A DNA stretch of 64,000 bases. Origin: Paracoccus salipaludis (GTDB lineage Bacteria > Pseudomonadota > Alphaproteobacteria > Rhodobacterales > Rhodobacteraceae). Below the pieces are notes generated by a model that saw only the letters and a list, made by a program, of their open reading frames with translations, had not been told where the DNA came from and did no database searches. This document shows positions 7,744 to 15,680 of this stretch, piece by piece. A program made the position numbers and the translations under genes. Positions within the stretch are counted from its first letter, which is position 1; the number at the start of each line of letters is the position of its first letter. The stretch is from contig NZ_NSJZ01000002.1 in assembly GCF_002287065.1 (NCBI RefSeq), positions 434,001 to 498,000 of the forward strand. Reading direction: 5' to 3'.

Positions 7744-8651
7744 AAACCGGCGAACTCCTCGGCCGAGGCATATGAACCCTGCGCGCCGGGCTTTGTCACT
7801 GACAGCGCGGCGTAGCCTGCGGCCTGCCTCAGCGCCTGCTCGGGCGCCTCGCCGGCGGCGAGGAAATGGGCAAAGGCGCCGATGAAGGCGTCGCCCGCGC
7901 CGGTCGTGTCCACGGGCCGGACGCGGATCGCGGGGATCGCTTTCACGCCTTGCGCCGTCACCAGCCGGGCGCCGCGCGCGCCCAGCGTCACCACGACATT
8001 GGCGATCCCATGGAACAGAAGGCCCTGCGCGGCGGCGGCAATCTCCTCCTCGGTCGTGACGGGCAGACCGGTCAGCATGGAAAGCTCGCTCTCGTTGGGG
8101 CAGAACCACGCAAGGCCCTTCAGCTGCGCCAGGTCCAGCCCGGGCGCGGCGGGCGCAGGGTTCAGGATTGCGGGCACGCCCAGCCGCGCGGCAACCCTGA
8201 TCGCGTGATAGACCGTCTCAAGCGGCACCTCGAGCTGCAGCAGGATCAGGTCGCAGCGGGCCAGATCATCCGCCGCCGCGTCCACGTCGGCGGGCGACAG
8301 GGTGCCGTTGGCCCCGGCCACGATGACGATCACGTTCTCGCCCGAGGGGTCCACGAAGATCGAGGCCACGCCGTTGGCCGTTCCCCTTGACACCCGCGCA
8401 TGGGCCAGGTCGATGCCGTGGCTTCCAAGGTTCTGCAGCACCTCGCGCCCAAAGGAATCCTCGCCCACGCGCGTGACCATCGTCACTTGCGATCCCAGCC
8501 GCGCCGCCGCCACCGCCTGGTTCGCGCCCTTGCCGCCGAAGCCGGTGGCAAAATGCGCGCCCGCCAGCGTCTCGCCGGGGCCCGGCATTCGCGGCACGTT
8601 GGTCACAAGGTCGACGTTGTTCGACCCGATCACCGCGATCCGTCCGGCCAT
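7719..8651 (-). CDS. rbsK: Ribokinase (PfkB family)
   Basis: Phosphorylates ribose (or another furanose) to the 5-phosphate with ATP. The 310-aa protein shows the two PfkB signatures: GGKGANQAVAAARLG from residue 39, and DTTGAGDAFIGAF with the catalytic base at Asp254. The ATG at 8651 gives the standard N-terminus IAVIGSNNVDLV. No ribose transporter is adjacent. Next to a purine-degrading cluster it could recycle ribose released from nucleosides, which is inference. The last 25 bp overlap allA on the opposite strand. Confidence 0.9.
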   Translation of the reverse strand: MAGRIAVIGSNNVDLVTNVPRMPGPGETLAGAHFATGFGGKGANQAVAAARLGSQVTMVTRVGEDSFGREVLQNLGSHGIDLAHARVSRGTANGVASIFVDPSGENVIVIVAGANGTLSPADVDAAADDLARCDLILLQLEVPLETVYHAIRVAARLGVPAILNPAPAAPGLDLAQLKGLAWFCPNESELSMLTGLPVTTEEEIAAAAQGLLFHGIANVVVTLGARGARLVTAQGVKAIPAIRVRPVDTTGAGDAFIGAFAHFLAAGEAPEQALRQAAGYAALSVTKPGAQGSYASAEEFAGFQATTVQS

Positions 8652-8740
8652 GCACGATCCTTTCTGCGCTGTCCCTGCGCCCCTTGGAGCGCCTGCCGGA
8701 TCAAACCGCAACAGCCCGGGATCGTCAAAGCCGCACTGAA

Positions 8741-8763
8741 CGGCCGCCCTTGCAGGACGGCCG
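8741..8763 (-). terminator. Hairpin after the SDR gene
   Basis: CGGCCGCCCT at 8741-8750 pairs with AGGACGGCCG at 8754-8763 around a TGC loop with one wobble position. It lies 17 nt downstream of the SDR stop on the minus strand. The T-tract is short, so it may be a weak terminator. Confidence 0.5.
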
Positions 8764-8779
8764 CAATGGTTTCCGCCAC

Positions 8780-9781
8780 TCAGCGGCGGCGCAGCACCAG
8801 GTAGCCCAGCGAACCCAGCACGGTGGCGGCCACGACCGAGGCGGTCACGGGGCTGTTCATGGCGGCCTCGGCGATCGGCGCGGTCGGGCGCTTGCTGCCG
8901 TCCTCGCCCCGGACCCGCGCCTCGCCGCCGCCTTCCCGCAGGTTGCCCGGCGAGTTCGCGGTTTCCTCGCCCAGTTGCGCTTCGAACATCACGGTCTCGC
9001 TGATGCGGTCCATCAGGCGCGGGGCGACATTGGCAAGGCCCACCGTCAGCGGGGCGTTCGCGCTGATGAAGGAATCCCGCACCGGATGCTGGGCCGCGTT
9101 CAGGATCGCGCGGGCAACGCGCGAGGGGTCCGTGACCGGCGGCGGCAGCTTGGGCCTGCGGCCGGTGTAGTTCCGCACCTTGTCGGGCAGGGGCGTCCCC
9201 GACGACCAGGGCTTGATCAGCGTGACCGAGATCGGCGCCCCGCGATGCTCAAGCTCCATCCGCAGGGCGTCGGTGAAGCCTTTGACGGCGTGCTTGGACG
9301 CCGAATAGATGCCCTGCAACGGGATGGCGCGGTCGGACCCGACGCTGCCCATGTTGATCAGCGCGCCGCCGCCCGCCGCTTCCAGGTGCGGGATGGCCAC
9401 CATCGAGCCGTTGACGAGGCCCCAGAAGTTCACCTCGAACAGCTGGCGCATGTCCTCCTCGGGGACCTGCTCCAGCGTGCCCCAGATCCCGACGCCGGCG
9501 TTGTTGACCCAGGTGTCGATGCGCCCGAAGCGTTCCACGGCCAGGCGCGCCAGCCGTTCCAGGTCGGACCGCTGCGTGACGTCGGTGGCGACGACCAGCG
9601 CCTCGCCCCCGCCGGCGATGATTTCCTGCGCGATCTCCTGCAGGGCCGCGCCGCTGCGGGCGGCCAGCACGACCTTGGCGCCGCGCCGCGCGGCCATCAG
9701 GGCGGTCTCGGCCCCGAAGCCGCTGGACGCGCCGGTGATGACGATGACCTGTTTCGACAAGGGTTTCAGCTTCACGGCCAT
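8780..9781 (-). CDS. Short-chain dehydrogenase/reductase with C-terminal membrane anchor
   Basis: NAD(P)-dependent oxidoreductase of the SDR superfamily, 333 aa. The cofactor loop TGASSGFG is at residues 16-23, NNAG at 93-96, and the catalytic Ser146, Tyr159 and Lys163 are all present. After the Rossmann domain comes a low-complexity Gly/Glu/Arg linker and a final hydrophobic segment ending LGSLGYLVLRRR, a likely single membrane anchor. The substrate cannot be read from the sequence. The ATG at 9781 lies 3 nt after the upstream gene's stop codon, so the two are co-transcribed. Confidence 0.87.
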   Translation of the reverse strand: MAVKLKPLSKQVIVITGASSGFGAETALMAARRGAKVVLAARSGAALQEIAQEIIAGGGEALVVATDVTQRSDLERLARLAVERFGRIDTWVNNAGVGIWGTLEQVPEEDMRQLFEVNFWGLVNGSMVAIPHLEAAGGGALINMGSVGSDRAIPLQGIYSASKHAVKGFTDALRMELEHRGAPISVTLIKPWSSGTPLPDKVRNYTGRRPKLPPPVTDPSRVARAILNAAQHPVRDSFISANAPLTVGLANVAPRLMDRISETVMFEAQLGEETANSPGNLREGGGEARVRGEDGSKRPTAPIAEAAMNSPVTASVVAATVLGSLGYLVLRRR

Positions 9782-9783
9782 GA

Positions 9784-10134
9784 TCACACCATCCGCGCAG
9801 GCGTGCGACGCGTCAGCATCGGCACGACGATTTCCACAAGGCCCACCAGCAGGTGCGGCCACCAGATCAGCCCGGCAAAGCCGAACAGCCAGGGCGAGAC
9901 CGCCAGCAGCGCACCGCTGACCATGTCCATCCCCAGGTGAACCCGCAGCGGTATGGCGCGCGAGATGCTGAGTTCGTAGTCGGTGAACAGGCTCATCGCG
10001 ATGGTCATCGCGCCCAGAAGCTGCGGCAGCCACTGCTCGATCCCGCCGGTGGCGAAGCCGAAAAGATATGGCGCGGCAAGAAGCAGCGCGCCGGTCGCAT
10101 AGTCGAGGATGCCATGCGTTCGGGTGTCTATCAT
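9784..10134 (-). CDS. SPW-repeat small membrane protein
   Basis: A 116-aa integral membrane protein with about four hydrophobic segments. It contains two similar motifs, APYLFGF and SPWLFGF, each followed by another hydrophobic stretch, which is the pattern of the SPW domain family (PF03779 type). The molecular function of that family is not known. It is immediately upstream of, and probably co-transcribed with, the membrane-anchored SDR. A DUF892 stress-type gene is divergent from it, which hints at a stress role; that is inference. Confidence 0.75.
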   Translation of the reverse strand: MIDTRTHGILDYATGALLLAAPYLFGFATGGIEQWLPQLLGAMTIAMSLFTDYELSISRAIPLRVHLGMDMVSGALLAVSPWLFGFAGLIWWPHLLVGLVEIVVPMLTRRTPARMV

Positions 10135-10334
10135 CGTGCGGGTGCCTCATGCGGTAATTTCGGGCGAAACGACAGGCGGCAGTCGTTCGATCCGGCAGGC
10201 CGTCACGGTCTTATCATTTTTTAACCACAAGCGGCGGCACCCGGGAGGGCGTCAGGAACTTACCCGTCGCAACCCTGGGCCGCGGCCTTTGCGCGCCTCG
10301 GGCATGTGCCGACCAACACATTCAGGAGCTTCTC

Positions 10335-10859
10335 ATGGCCACCCCGAAAACCCTTGAAGATGCGTTCAACAATGGCCTCAAGGACGTCCTTTACGCCGAG
10401 CGCACCTCGGTCCGCGCGCTGAAGAAGGCCGCCAAGGCCGCCCAGAACGACGAGCTGCGCCAGGCGCTGGAACAGCACGCGCAGGAAAGCGAAGGCCAGA
10501 TCGAGCGTCTTCAGCAGGTCTTCGAGATCATCGGCAAGGCGGCGCGCGGCAAGACCTGCGAAAGCATCCAGGGCCTGAACGCCGAGCTTGAGGATCATCT
10601 CGAGGAGTTCAAGGACAGCGAGGCCGCCGACGCCGTCCTGATCGCCGGCGCCCAGGCGATGGAGCATTACGAGATCGCCCGCTACGGCACCCTGCGCACC
10701 TGGGCCCAGCAACTGGGCCTGGAGGACGCCGCCCGCCTGCTGGAGGAAACGCTGAAAGAGGAAAAGCGCACCGACGAACTGCTGAGCCAGATCGCCGAGC
10801 GCGCCAACCAGCAGGCCGACCAGGGTGAGGGCGAACTGCAGTCCGAAGGCGGCGAGTAG
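10335..10859 (+). CDS. DUF892 ferritin-like protein (YciE/YciF family)
   Basis: A 174-aa, nearly all-helical protein with the family opening TLEDAFNNGLKDVLYAE and carboxylate/histidine positions typical of a ferritin-like four-helix bundle (LYAER, HAQES, AMEHYEIARYGTLRTWA, EETLKEEKRTDELL). Relatives are induced by osmotic and general stress; their exact chemistry is unsettled. The C-terminus is Gln/Glu/Gly rich. A good ribosome site (CAGGAG) lies 8 nt before the ATG. The roughly 200-bp upstream gap divergent from the SPW gene should hold its promoter, but I see no convincing hexamers. Confidence 0.85.
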   Translation: MATPKTLEDAFNNGLKDVLYAERTSVRALKKAAKAAQNDELRQALEQHAQESEGQIERLQQVFEIIGKAARGKTCESIQGLNAELEDHLEEFKDSEAADAVLIAGAQAMEHYEIARYGTLRTWAQQLGLEDAARLLEETLKEEKRTDELLSQIAERANQQADQGEGELQSEGGE

Positions 10860-11116
10860 ATAGAAGAAGGCGAAGGTGGCGAGGGCCGGGAGTAATCCTG
10901 CCGGAGCCTGACCCCTCGGGCGTCGCCTTTGGCGCCTGAACCTTCGCTTCAACATTCGGAATAGCCCAAGGCAGGCCGCGGCGCCATCGCGTCGCGGCTT
11001 TGCCATTTCGGAGGCGCGGTGCAGCGGTCCGAAGGGTCGCGCCCTCATGCATCCGGGACAGCGGTTGCGCGTTGGCAAGGCGGGCGCCCCTTGGGCGCGA
11101 CGGAAGGACGACGACC

Positions 11117-11743
11117 TTGTGCAATCTTTACAGCCACACGCGGGCGGTGGACGCCATCCGCCAGCTTTTCCCCGGCCAGCCGTTCCAGAACCATGCAGGC
11201 AACCTGGAAGGCGGGCAGGTTTATCCCGACCAGCGCGGCCCGATCCTGCGCCATGCGGACGAGGGGCTGGAACTGGCCCTGTCACGCTGGGGGCTTCCGT
11301 CCCCGCCTTCGGTCCTGAAGACGGAACGAGACCCGGGCGTCACCAACGTGCGCAACACCGGCTCGCCCCACTGGCGGCGCTGGCTGGCGCCCGCGCACCG
11401 CTGCCTTGTGCCGCTGACCTCGTTCGCCGAGCACGCCAGGGGCGGCAACCAGTGGTTCGCGCCGGCAGAGGAGGACAGGCCCATGTTCTTCGCCGGGCTC
11501 GAGGTGCGCGGCTGGCGGTCTGTCCGCAAGGTGAAGGACGGAGAGACGACGGATGACCTTTACGCCTTCCTCACCTGCCCGCCGAACGCAGAGGTCGGCG
11601 CGGTCCATCCCAAGGCCATGCCCGTGATCCTGACCACCCCCGAGGAGTGGAACAGATGGCTGACCGCGCCCTTCGAGCAGGCCCGCGCGTTGCAGCGCCC
11701 CCTGCCGGACGGGGCGCTGCGCCTGGTCGAGGGGCCGCTGTAG
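11117..11743 (+). CDS. SRAP-domain protein (HMCES/YedK family), TTG start
   Basis: SRAP proteins covalently cap abasic sites in single-stranded DNA through the N-terminal Cys2. Reading from TTG at 11117 gives a 208-aa protein beginning Met-Cys-Asn-Leu-Tyr-Ser, which places the catalytic cysteine at position 2; no ATG does this. GGAAGGA at 11102-11108 is the ribosome site. Other active-site counterparts are Asn77 (TNVRN), Glu105 (FAEH) and His164 (AVHPKAMPVIL). The common MCGRY and FYEW motifs are replaced by MCNLY and FAEH, so this is a divergent subfamily. It stands alone and converges on the puuA-like gene. Confidence 0.88.
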   Translation: MCNLYSHTRAVDAIRQLFPGQPFQNHAGNLEGGQVYPDQRGPILRHADEGLELALSRWGLPSPPSVLKTERDPGVTNVRNTGSPHWRRWLAPAHRCLVPLTSFAEHARGGNQWFAPAEEDRPMFFAGLEVRGWRSVRKVKDGETTDDLYAFLTCPPNAEVGAVHPKAMPVILTTPEEWNRWLTAPFEQARALQRPLPDGALRLVEGPL

Positions 11744-11761
11744 CGGCCCGCCCGCCACCCG

Positions 11762-13096
11762 TCAGACCGTGTCGAGATACAGCTCGATCGTTTCGGCGTC
11801 CGACAGTTCAGCCATGTAGTGCAGTTCCTGCCGCTTGGTCATCAGCAGATTCTCGATCAGGTGCTGCGGGAAGATGCGCTTGATGTCGGGGCAGCGTCCG
11901 AAGCAGTCGATCGCTTCCGCCCAGGTGCCCGGCAGCTGTTCCAGATCGTGGTCATAGGCGTTGCCGGTGATCGGGGGCGGGCAGTCCAGCCGGTCCTCGA
12001 TCCCGTTCAGCGCGGCCCCCAGGATGGCCGCGACCGTCAGGTAGGGGTTCACGTCGCCGCCCGGCGTCCGATGCTCGATCCGCCGCGCCTTGGGATGCGA
12101 GGACGGAATGCGGATCGCCGAGGTGCGGTTCTCATAGGCCCAGCCGATCCCGGTCGGCGCATGAGCGTTCGGCACCAGCCGGTCATAGCTGTTCTCGTGC
12201 GGGGCGAACAGCAGCGTGGACCCCGGCATCGCCCGCAGGCAGCCCGCGACGGCATGGCGCAGCCTGTCCGATCCTGCCTCGGTGCCGTCGTCGAAGATGT
12301 TGTTCCCCTCGGCGTCCAGGATCGAGAAATGCATGTGCATCCCGTTGCCGTTGAACAGGTCGTAGGGCTTGGCCATGAACGACCCGGCGAAGCCGAAGCG
12401 GCGGGCGATTCCCTTGACCAGCATCTTGAACAGCCACGCGTCGTCCGCCGCCTTCAGCGGGTCGGGCTGGTGCATCAGGTTGATCTCGAACTGCCCCGGA
12501 GCTGCTTCCGAGATCGCGGTATCGGCGGGAATGTCCATCGCCTCGCAGCCGTCGTAAAGCTGCGTGAAGAAGCGGTCGAAGGCGTCAAGCGCGCGCAGGG
12601 ACAGCGTTTCCGCCCCGGTGCGCCGCTTGCCGGACCGGGGCGAGGGCGGCACCTGCAATTCGCCGAACTTGCTGTCGTCGATCAGGAAGAACTCCAGCTC
12701 GGTCGCGACGACCGGCGTCAGCCCGGCGGCCTTGTAGCGGTCCACGACGCGGGCCAGCGCCTGACGCGGGCAGCCGTCGTAGCGCCGCCCGTCGGGGTGG
12801 AACATCCACAAGGGAAGCAGCCCCGTGGGCGCGTCCAGCCACGGCATCGGCATGAAGCCGCGCTCGGTCGGCATGAGCAGCCCGTCGGGGTCGCCCGCCT
12901 GGAAGACCAGGGGGCTGTCCTCGACGTCCTCGCCCCAGATGTCCATGTTCAGCACGGAATAAGGGAACTTGGTCCCTTCCGTCAGCAGCTTGTCGGCAAA
13001 GCGTGCGGGCACCCGTTTGCCGCGCGCGACGCCGTTCAGATCGGACGCCGCCACGCGGATCGTCTTGACCTCAGGGTGTTCCCTCAGCCAGTCCAT
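11762..13096 (-). CDS. Glutamine-synthetase-family ligase, PuuA-like
   Basis: ATP-dependent ligase of the glutamine synthetase fold, 444 aa. Visible catalytic segments are ELEFFL (133-138), Glu197 in ISEAAPGQFEIN, HMHFS near residue 254, ENRTSAIRIP and RIEHRTPGGDVNPYL. Standard GlnA regulatory features are not seen, and the sequence resembles gamma-glutamylputrescine synthetase. It is the last gene of an ABC importer operon, 4 nt after the second permease, which supports glutamylation of an imported amine. The rest of the puu pathway is absent, so the substrate is uncertain. Confidence 0.82.
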   Translation of the reverse strand: MDWLREHPEVKTIRVAASDLNGVARGKRVPARFADKLLTEGTKFPYSVLNMDIWGEDVEDSPLVFQAGDPDGLLMPTERGFMPMPWLDAPTGLLPLWMFHPDGRRYDGCPRQALARVVDRYKAAGLTPVVATELEFFLIDDSKFGELQVPPSPRSGKRRTGAETLSLRALDAFDRFFTQLYDGCEAMDIPADTAISEAAPGQFEINLMHQPDPLKAADDAWLFKMLVKGIARRFGFAGSFMAKPYDLFNGNGMHMHFSILDAEGNNIFDDGTEAGSDRLRHAVAGCLRAMPGSTLLFAPHENSYDRLVPNAHAPTGIGWAYENRTSAIRIPSSHPKARRIEHRTPGGDVNPYLTVAAILGAALNGIEDRLDCPPPITGNAYDHDLEQLPGTWAEAIDCFGRCPDIKRIFPQHLIENLLMTKRQELHYMAELSDAETIELYLDTV

Positions 13097-13100
13097 GATG

Positions 13101-13928
13101 TCACCTGAAAAGATTGGGCCGATAGCGCAGCGGCTTCGCCGCGCCCGGCAGATGGCGGTTCAGCCGCCGGTTGACGACCCCGAAAAGCCCGATCAGGCAC
13201 AGGGTCAGGAGGATGAAGTAGCCCGCCACGATCGGGTAGGCCACGAACGGATTGAAGGTCTTGTCGGCGAAATAGCTGGCGTAATAGAGGCTGTCGCCCA
13301 TCTGCTGGATCGCCGGAAAGGCCGAGAAGAAGACCAGCGTCGTGGCGTGGAACAGGAAGATCGCCTCGTTGGTATAGGCGGGCCAGGCCAGCCGCATCAT
13401 CGTCGGCCAGACGATGCGGCGGAACCGCTTCCAGCCGGTCATGCCATAGGCGTCGGCGGCTTCGAGGTCGCCCTTGGGGACGTTCATCAGCGCCCCGTGG
13501 AAGATCTCGGCCGAATAGGCGGCGGTGTTCAGGGTCAGGACGATCAGGGCCCCTGCCCAGGCGCGGGTCAGCCAGCCGGTCGAAAGGCTCAGGCCGAACA
13601 GCTGCACCCCGTCGCGCGGCAGCAGGACCAGCGCCGAATAGGCGAGAAAGAACTGGATAAACAGGGGGCTGCCCCGGAAGACGAAGATGAAGCCGTTCGC
13701 CGGGCAGCGCAGCCAGGGATTGCGGCTGGCCTTGGCCAGCGCCAGCCCGTTCGCCAGCACAAAGCCGAACGTCAGCGACAACGCCACGAAATACAGGTTC
13801 CAGATCAGCCCCGAGCCGATCAGCGTGAATTGCTGGCACAGCGTGAAGTCGGTGCGCGGCAGCAGCCGCTCGCCGATCCCGATGGACCGCAGGCCATAGT
13901 CCGCGATGGTTTGCAGGCACTGGTTCAT
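13101..13928 (-). CDS. Polar amino-acid ABC transporter permease (HisM-like)
   Basis: Inner-membrane permease subunit of 275 aa with about five transmembrane segments and the EAA loop for ATPase docking (AADAYGMTGWKRFRRIVWPTM). The FVFRGSPLFIQFFLAY block is typical of the HisQM/polar amino-acid family. The ATG at 13928 overlaps the stop of the preceding permease by ATGA. A periplasmic-side segment of about 20 residues with one Cys precedes the first conserved transmembrane region. Together with the adjacent permease it forms the heterodimeric pore. Confidence 0.88.
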   Translation of the reverse strand: MNQCLQTIADYGLRSIGIGERLLPRTDFTLCQQFTLIGSGLIWNLYFVALSLTFGFVLANGLALAKASRNPWLRCPANGFIFVFRGSPLFIQFFLAYSALVLLPRDGVQLFGLSLSTGWLTRAWAGALIVLTLNTAAYSAEIFHGALMNVPKGDLEAADAYGMTGWKRFRRIVWPTMMRLAWPAYTNEAIFLFHATTLVFFSAFPAIQQMGDSLYYASYFADKTFNPFVAYPIVAGYFILLTLCLIGLFGVVNRRLNRHLPGAAKPLRYRPNLFR

Positions 13929-14809
13929 GCGGTGGTGCCCGCCTTGCGGATGGCCTCGCCGGCCATGGTGGCCTGTCCGCGCGACAGGCGCGCCGCCATC
14001 CGGTCGATGATCCGCTGCGAAACCCAGGTCATCCCGAGGTAGAAGCCCAGCAGCGCCAGGAAATACCACACGCGCCAGTCGCCATGCGGATAGGCGTAGG
14101 TCGATGTCTTGGACCCGCCGAGTTCGCGCGCCCAGTAGACGATGTCCTCGACCCCCAGCAGGAACAGGAGCGGCGTGGCCTTGATCAGGATCATCCACAG
14201 GTTCGACAGGCCGGGCAGGGCATAGGTCCACATCTGCGGGATCAGGATGCGCCGGTCGATCTGGCGCGGGGTCATGCCATAGGCCTCGGCCGTTTCAAGC
14301 TGGGCGCGGGGCACGGCGCCCATCGCCCCGTAAAGGACGTTGGCCGCGAAGGCCCCGAAGACAAAGGCGAAGGCCGCCACGGCCAAGGCGATGCCGTAAA
14401 GGTCGTGGACCCATTCGGGGCTTGTGGACAGCGGCATCTTGGCGGCGGCGCAGACCACGAACTCGTTGCCCTGCCGGACGGGAACGGACGGATCGCACAG
14501 CACGCGCGAGCGCAGCCACTCGATCCCCTGGTCCAGCGCGATGGGCACGAAAAGGAAGAACACCACGTCCGGCACGCCGCGCACGATGGCGGCATAGGTG
14601 CGCCCGATCCAGCGCAGCGGCGCCACGGGCGAACGCGCGGCCAGCGCCCCCAAAAAGCCCAGCAGCAGCGCCGCGGGCGCGGTCACCGCCAGCAGCCCCA
14701 GCACCGTGCCGAAGGACGCATAGAACAGCATGTGCGTCCCCGAGGTGAGGTAGCACAGCATCCAGGCTAGCCCTTCAAGGGCCTTGGGGTCGGCACACAT
14801 GGCGAACAT
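13925..14809 (-). CDS. Polar amino-acid ABC transporter permease (HisQ-like)
   Basis: First permease of the importer, 294 aa. It contains IVRGVPDVVFFLFVPIAL and an EAA-type loop (TAEAYGMTPRQIDRRILIPQMW). An unusual hydrophilic insertion of about 40 residues with two cysteines (near VLCDPS and VVCAAA) sits between the second and third membrane segments; it may form a disulfide loop in the periplasm. An alternative start is the ATG at 14800. A stable hairpin separates it from the binding-protein gene, which usually lowers expression of permeases relative to the binding protein. Confidence 0.87.
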   Translation of the reverse strand: MFAMCADPKALEGLAWMLCYLTSGTHMLFYASFGTVLGLLAVTAPAALLLGFLGALAARSPVAPLRWIGRTYAAIVRGVPDVVFFLFVPIALDQGIEWLRSRVLCDPSVPVRQGNEFVVCAAAKMPLSTSPEWVHDLYGIALAVAAFAFVFGAFAANVLYGAMGAVPRAQLETAEAYGMTPRQIDRRILIPQMWTYALPGLSNLWMILIKATPLLFLLGVEDIVYWARELGGSKTSTYAYPHGDWRVWYFLALLGFYLGMTWVSQRIIDRMAARLSRGQATMAGEAIRKAGTTA

Positions 14810-14820
14810 GGTGGGGGCAG

Positions 14821-14846
14821 GCCGCCGTCCACGTCAGGACGGCGGC
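14821..14846 (-). promoter_or_regulatory. Intercistronic hairpin between binding-protein and permease genes
   Basis: GCCGCCGTCC at 14821-14830 pairs perfectly with 14837-14846 around a 6-nt loop (ACGTCA). It sits in the 50-bp gap inside the ABC operon and has no T-tract, so it is better read as an mRNA-stabilising or partial-attenuation element that favours the binding protein than as a full terminator. Confidence 0.6.
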
Positions 14847-14859
14847 CCCTTTCAGCAGG

Positions 14860-15657
14860 TCAGTTCGACGCGGTCGCGGGGACGGCAGAGGCGGCGGGCG
14901 CGGCGGGGGCAGCAGCGCCCTCGGCAGCCATGCCGGCGAAGGTCTTGGCCTCTGCGCCCAGCCACTTGACGATCAGCGCGTCCAGCGAGCCGTCCGCCTT
15001 CATCTCGCCGATGGCCTTGTCGAAGCGCGCCTTCAGCTCGGTGTCCGACTGGCGCATCCCGATGCCCAGGCCCTCGCCGACCACGACGCGGTCCTTGCCC
15101 TCGACCCAGACGAGATCCTCCGAGTCGCGCTCGAAGGGCACCAGGAAGTCGCGGTCGGCAAAGACGGCGTCGGCCTCGCCGTTGCGGACGGCGGCGATGG
15201 CTTCCTCGCCGGTGGCGAACTCGACCAGCGTGGCGCCGGACTCGGCCACGTAGCCGGCCTGGATGGTGTTGATCTGCGCGGCCACGATGCCCGTCACGTC
15301 GGCGTCAGCGGTCAGCGCCACGTAGGCCGAGGGCGGGGGCGGCGTGTAGGCGTCCGAGAAGGCGATCGACTTGCGACGCTCGTCGGTGATGTTCATCCCC
15401 GCCATGATCGTGTCGTAGTTGCCGCTGACGAGGTTCGGAATGATCGAATCCCAGTCGTTGCGGACCCAGGTGCATTCCGCCTGGATGCGCTTGCACAGTT
15501 CGTTGCCCAGCTCGATCTCGAAGCCGTCCACCTCGCCCTTCTCGTTGACGAAGTTGTAGGGGGGATAGGCGCCCTCGGTGCCCATCCGCAGCGGCTCGGC
15601 CAGGCTTGCGCCCGCACTCAGGGCCAACACGGCGGCGGCGATCAGCAGGTTCTTCAT
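14860..15657 (-). CDS. ABC transporter periplasmic substrate-binding protein (family 3)
   Basis: Periplasmic receptor of 265 aa with a signal peptide ending near SLA-EP (residues 1-20). The mature start RMGTEGAYPPYNFVNEKGEVDGFEIEL and the DWDSIIPNLVSGNYDTIMAGMNIT block are typical of polar amino-acid and opine binding proteins. The aromatic/acidic pocket is compatible with amino acids or related amines. After the usual C-terminal helix (LIVKWLGAEAKTF) there is an extra Ala/Pro-rich tail of about 23 residues, which is uncommon. It lies between the ATPase and permease genes of the same operon. Confidence 0.88.
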   Translation of the reverse strand: MKNLLIAAAVLALSAGASLAEPLRMGTEGAYPPYNFVNEKGEVDGFEIELGNELCKRIQAECTWVRNDWDSIIPNLVSGNYDTIMAGMNITDERRKSIAFSDAYTPPPPSAYVALTADADVTGIVAAQINTIQAGYVAESGATLVEFATGEEAIAAVRNGEADAVFADRDFLVPFERDSEDLVWVEGKDRVVVGEGLGIGMRQSDTELKARFDKAIGEMKADGSLDALIVKWLGAEAKTFAGMAAEGAAAPAAPAASAVPATASN

Positions 15658-15680
15658 GGTAGTCTCCCGTCGGTTATGTC

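Noticed and set aside
10250..10275. General-stress (EcfG-type) promoter before the DUF892 gene
   Set aside because: A GGAAC is present near 10255 but no CGTT-like element follows at the required spacing.
10860..11116. Additional small gene between the DUF892 and SRAP genes
   Set aside because: No reading frame here has a ribosome site and family-like composition; the longer SRAP-frame extension upstream of 11117 lacks similarity.
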